DNA of 17,271 nucleotides from Fen-1077 sp964462865 (lineage in GTDB: Bacteria; Chloroflexota; Dehalococcoidia; Dehalococcoidales; RBG-16-60-22). Location of the stretch: positions 1-17,271 of the forward strand of contig CAYWZO010000036.1 in NCBI GenBank assembly GCA_964462865.1, given 5' to 3'. How positions within the stretch are numbered: position 1 is the stretch's first letter; every line of letters starts with the position of its first letter. The notes beneath the pieces are model-generated. The model had not been told where the DNA came from. It saw only the letters and a list, made by a program, of their open reading frames with translations, and did not search any database. Both the position numbers and the translations under genes were made by a program. Below, piece by piece: positions 15,349 to 17,271 of the stretch.

Positions 15349-15552
15349 ATGGTCAGCGATGATAAGACGAGGTTGAAGACCCTGTTGGGCTACTGGGTGG
15401 AGCACAACCGGGAGCACAGCCAGGAGTTCCGTGAATGGGCGGACAAAGCCGGGAAAATGGGCGAGGGCGGGGTGGCTAAAGACCTGTTGAAAGCCGTGGG
15501 CAGTATGGAAAAAGTCACCGACATTTTGTCCGGAATATTAAAGAGGTTATAG
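15349..15552 (+). CDS. Small helical protein preceding cooT, unknown function
   Basis: A 67-aa protein with no transmembrane segment. It appears to be two or three amphipathic helices: LKTLLGYWVEHNREHSQEFREWADKA, then GGVAKDLLKAVGSMEKVTDILSGILKRL. The WVEHNREHSQEF stretch has two His and several Glu that could bind a metal such as nickel. GGGGGG sits about 8 bases before the ATG. It lies 12 bases after dtd and 12 before cooT, in one transcription unit. I have an impression of similar small proteins near nickel/cobalt genes but cannot name the family. Confidence 0.75.
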   Translation: MVSDDKTRLKTLLGYWVEHNREHSQEFREWADKAGKMGEGGVAKDLLKAVGSMEKVTDILSGILKRL

Positions 15553-15564
15553 GAGGGCGGGGCG

Positions 15565-15765
15565 ATGTGTCTGGCAAAGGCGTACCTCGGCGGGAAGGGT
15601 GAGAAAGAGCTCCTGGCGGAAGAAGTGACCTCGGTCCGGGCGGAGAACGGCCGGCTCCTGGTGACGACGCTTTTCGGCGAGAAAAAAGAAGTGGCCGCCC
15701 GCATCAGGGAAATCGACTTCCGGGCGAGCCATATTATACTGGAAAAATCCGACGGCAGGGACTAA
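15565..15765 (+). CDS. cooT: CooT-family nickel-binding protein
   Basis: A 66-aa protein with the CooT pattern: MCLAKAYL start, alternating beta strands (EVTSVRAENGRLLVTTLFGEKKEV) and an IREIDFRASHIILE end. In Rhodospirillum rubrum CooT binds Ni(II) through Cys2 and serves CO dehydrogenase maturation; Cys2 is present here. AGGAGG lies eight bases before the ATG. Its TAA overlaps the convergent nadC stop by four bases. The presence of cooT hints at nickel enzymes such as CODH/ACS elsewhere in the genome. The family identity is fairly sure; a role in CODH is inference. Confidence 0.8.
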   Translation: MCLAKAYLGGKGEKELLAEEVTSVRAENGRLLVTTLFGEKKEVAARIREIDFRASHIILEKSDGRD

Positions 15766-16652
15766 TCCGGCCTCATTCCTTTCAGAAAGGAGGCCTCGAA
15801 CTCGAGGCTGATGTCCAGCGCCCGGTATGAGTGCGTCAGGGCGCCGACGGAGATGAAATCGACGCCCGTCCTGGCTACCCGCCGTACGTTGTCCAGTGTG
15901 ATGCCCCCGGACGCTTCGAGCTTCGCCTTGCCTTTGGCCAGCCCGACCACCTGTTTCATCTCTTCGATGCCCATGTTGTCCAGCATGATGATGTCCGGCC
16001 CGGCCAGTAAGGCTTCCTGCGCTTCCGCCACGCTGGTCACTTCCACCTCGATGGTCATCCCCGGCGGGGCATTCTGGCGAGCTTTAGCGATGATATCCTT
16101 GAGGTTCATTCCCGCGGCGCGTAACGCGGCGATGTGATTGTCCTTGATTAAAACGGCATCGCCGAGGTGAAAGCGGTGGTTGGCGCCGCCGCCGGCGCGT
16201 ACGGCGTATTTTTCCAGAGGGCGCAGGCCGGGGGTGGTCTTACGCGTGTCCATGATTTTCACGCCGGTGCCCTCGGTCGCGGCCACGTACTGCGCCGTCG
16301 TCGAGGTGATGCCGCTCAAACGCTGCAGAAAGTTGAGCGCCACGCGTTCTGCCTTGAGAATACTGATGACGCGGCCGCTAACGGTGCCGGCGATGTCCCC
16401 CGGTCTGATAGCTGTCCCGTCCTGAATCAGAATATTAATCTTAAGCGCCGGGTCGGTGTGGGAAAAGACATGCCCGGCTACCCCGATACCGGCCAGGACG
16501 CCCGGTTCTTTCACCAGCAACGAGGCTTTGCCCGAGAGGTCGGTGGGTATCAGCGCCTCGCTGGTGACATCGCCGCGGCTGGTATCTTCTGCCAGCGCCC
16601 GGTCGATAACAGTATCGAGTTCCTGGTCGGAAAGGTAGTCCTGAAGGTTCAT
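15762..16652 (-). CDS. nadC: Nicotinate-nucleotide pyrophosphorylase (quinolinate phosphoribosyltransferase)
   Basis: Converts quinolinate and PRPP to nicotinate mononucleotide in de novo NAD synthesis. It is 296 aa, about normal. Landmarks are LAEDTSRGDVTSEALIP near the N-terminus, RKTTPGLRPLEKYAVRAGGGANHR (substrate-binding Arg/Lys), LIKDNHI, and ASGGITLDNV with FISVGALTHS at the barrel end. The ATG is preceded by AAGGG. It lies downstream of yajC, separated by MITE-like copy 3. No nadA or nadB is in the window. Confidence 0.96.
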   Translation of the reverse strand: MNLQDYLSDQELDTVIDRALAEDTSRGDVTSEALIPTDLSGKASLLVKEPGVLAGIGVAGHVFSHTDPALKINILIQDGTAIRPGDIAGTVSGRVISILKAERVALNFLQRLSGITSTTAQYVAATEGTGVKIMDTRKTTPGLRPLEKYAVRAGGGANHRFHLGDAVLIKDNHIAALRAAGMNLKDIIAKARQNAPPGMTIEVEVTSVAEAQEALLAGPDIIMLDNMGIEEMKQVVGLAKGKAKLEASGGITLDNVRRVARTGVDFISVGALTHSYRALDISLEFEASFLKGMRPD

Positions 16653-16674
16653 CTCGTGACCCTTAACTTAAACG

Positions 16675-16771
16675 GTCATGGCGAGGGCGCAACCCGACAC
16701 AATGCGTAAATCCGCGGGGCGGATTGCTTCGCGGAGTTTATCCTGAGCGAAGCGTGAGGACTCGCCATGAC
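16675..16771. repeat. MITE-like inverted-repeat element, copy 3 (97 bp)
   Basis: Perfect 11-bp ends, GTCATGGCGAG (16675-16685) / CTCGCCATGAC (16761-16771). The interior differs from copies 1 and 2: hairpin AATCCGC/GCGGATT (16709-16725, loop GGG) and hairpin GCTTCGC/GCGAAGC (16726-16753). It lies between yajC and nadC, 22 bases before the nadC start. There is no coding capacity. Confidence 0.8.
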
Positions 16772-16782
16772 AATAGGGATGG

Positions 16783-17163
16783 CTATCTTTGTATCTGTGT
16801 CTGGTCTTTAATCACCATGACGCTGCCCTTGGCGACTCTTAGCAGCGTGCCCCCTTCGACTTTAATCACCACGCTGTCTTCCCGGATGTTATCGACGACC
16901 CCGAAAATGCCCCCGGCGGTGATAACCCGGTCGCCCTTTTGTATGGCGGCGATCATCTCCTGCTGCTCTTTCTGCCGCTTACGCTGGGGCCTTATCATGA
17001 CGAAATAAAACAGCGCGAAGATAACCACCAGGAAGCCTATCATGTAGATGGTGCTGGTGGTGCTATTGGCTTCCTGCCCTTCCGCCGCAGTGCAGCTGAC
17101 GATTATTGCCAGTACTACGATGAGCAGTCCTGCGATAAGTCCGGTCTTGAGAATTCTATTCAT
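16783..17163 (-). CDS. yajC: YajC, Sec translocon accessory subunit, with lipoprotein-like N-terminus
   Basis: A 126-aa membrane protein that associates with SecDF-YidC. The family core is clear: hydrophobic segment IYMIGFLVVIFALFYFVMI (39-57), then RPQRKRQKE and the small cytoplasmic domain QKGDRVITAGGIFGVVDNIRED. Unlike the usual YajC, it has an extra N-terminal hydrophobic stretch (9-22) ending IVSC (Cys24), which looks like a lipoprotein or secretory signal. GGGAGG precedes the ATG, which overlaps the miaB stop as ATGA. Nearby secDF is not in the window. Confidence 0.92.
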   Translation of the reverse strand: MNRILKTGLIAGLLIVVLAIIVSCTAAEGQEANSTTSTIYMIGFLVVIFALFYFVMIRPQRKRQKEQQEMIAAIQKGDRVITAGGIFGVVDNIREDSVVIKVEGGTLLRVAKGSVMVIKDQTQIQR

Positions 17164-17271
17164 TTTTCCTCCCGATTGGATTTATCTGCTTTGATTTCCC
17201 CCTGCAGCGACCACGGGCTGGTCCTGGTGATTTTGATATCTACCAGCTGTCCGAGGTGGTCGCCGCGGCTG
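17160..17271 (-). CDS. miaB: MiaB, tRNA-2-methylthio-N6-dimethylallyladenosine synthase, C-terminal end
   Basis: Only the last 37 codons are in the window; the gene enters from the right edge on the minus strand. The fragment includes RGDHLGQLVDIKITRTSPWS and LQGEI, followed by a charged tail to TGA. This matches the TRAM domain end of MiaB (the G-x-L-V-x-V-x-I ... WSLxGE pattern). The TGA overlaps the yajC ATG as ATGA, so the two are coupled. Another MTTase-family member (RimO, MtaB) is less likely because of the WSLQGE ending. Confidence 0.75.
   Translation of the reverse strand, partial: SRGDHLGQLVDIKITRTSPWSLQGEIKADKSNREEK

Overview
The window is a G+C-rich bacterial chromosome segment carrying mostly core translation and housekeeping genes. 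Candidate lineage: Chloroflexota, class Dehalococcoidia. This rests on family recognition rather than a search: a ThrRS without a TGS domain, a CooT nickel protein (suggesting nickel enzymes such as CO dehydrogenase), and the grouping of ispG with proS and of thrS, infC, rpmI, rplT and pheST, which I recall from Dehalococcoides. No tRNA, rRNA or CRISPR array was seen, and no gene-free stretch exceeds 300 bases.

Layout. 1-261 is the 3' end of ispG (isoprenoid synthesis). 262-2375 looks like an accessory island. It holds an AT-rich HNH nuclease gene, a DUF559 (Vsr-like) nuclease gene whose two ends lie in 117-118 bp hairpin-bearing direct repeats, and a lipoprotein with a transglutaminase-like Cys-His-Glu arrangement. 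2394-5768 (+) carries proS and an ABC-2 exporter pair. 5776-14396 (-) is a translation block transcribed thrS, DUF2339 membrane protein, infC, rpmI, rplT, pheS, pheT. 14631-15765 (+) is a compact run of small genes: FmdB-like zinc ribbon, dtd, an unnamed helical protein and cooT. 15762-17271 (-) is transcribed miaB (partial), yajC, nadC.

Two repeat families run through the window. One is the composite unit around the DUF559 gene, whose outer boundaries are a perfect 10-bp inverted repeat ending in TA. The other is a MITE-like family of about 100 bp with ends GTCATtGCGAG / CTCGCaATGAC. It is present three times, each time between genes: pheS/pheT, the thrS/fmdB divergent region, and yajC/nadC.

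Signals worth attention are an infC that can only start on AUU or AUA, a near-consensus promoter so close to thrS that its mRNA may be leaderless, a terminator that overlaps the infC promoter, and a YajC with a lipoprotein-like signal peptide. The strongest candidate for something little described is the DUF559 nuclease plus paired palindromic repeats.
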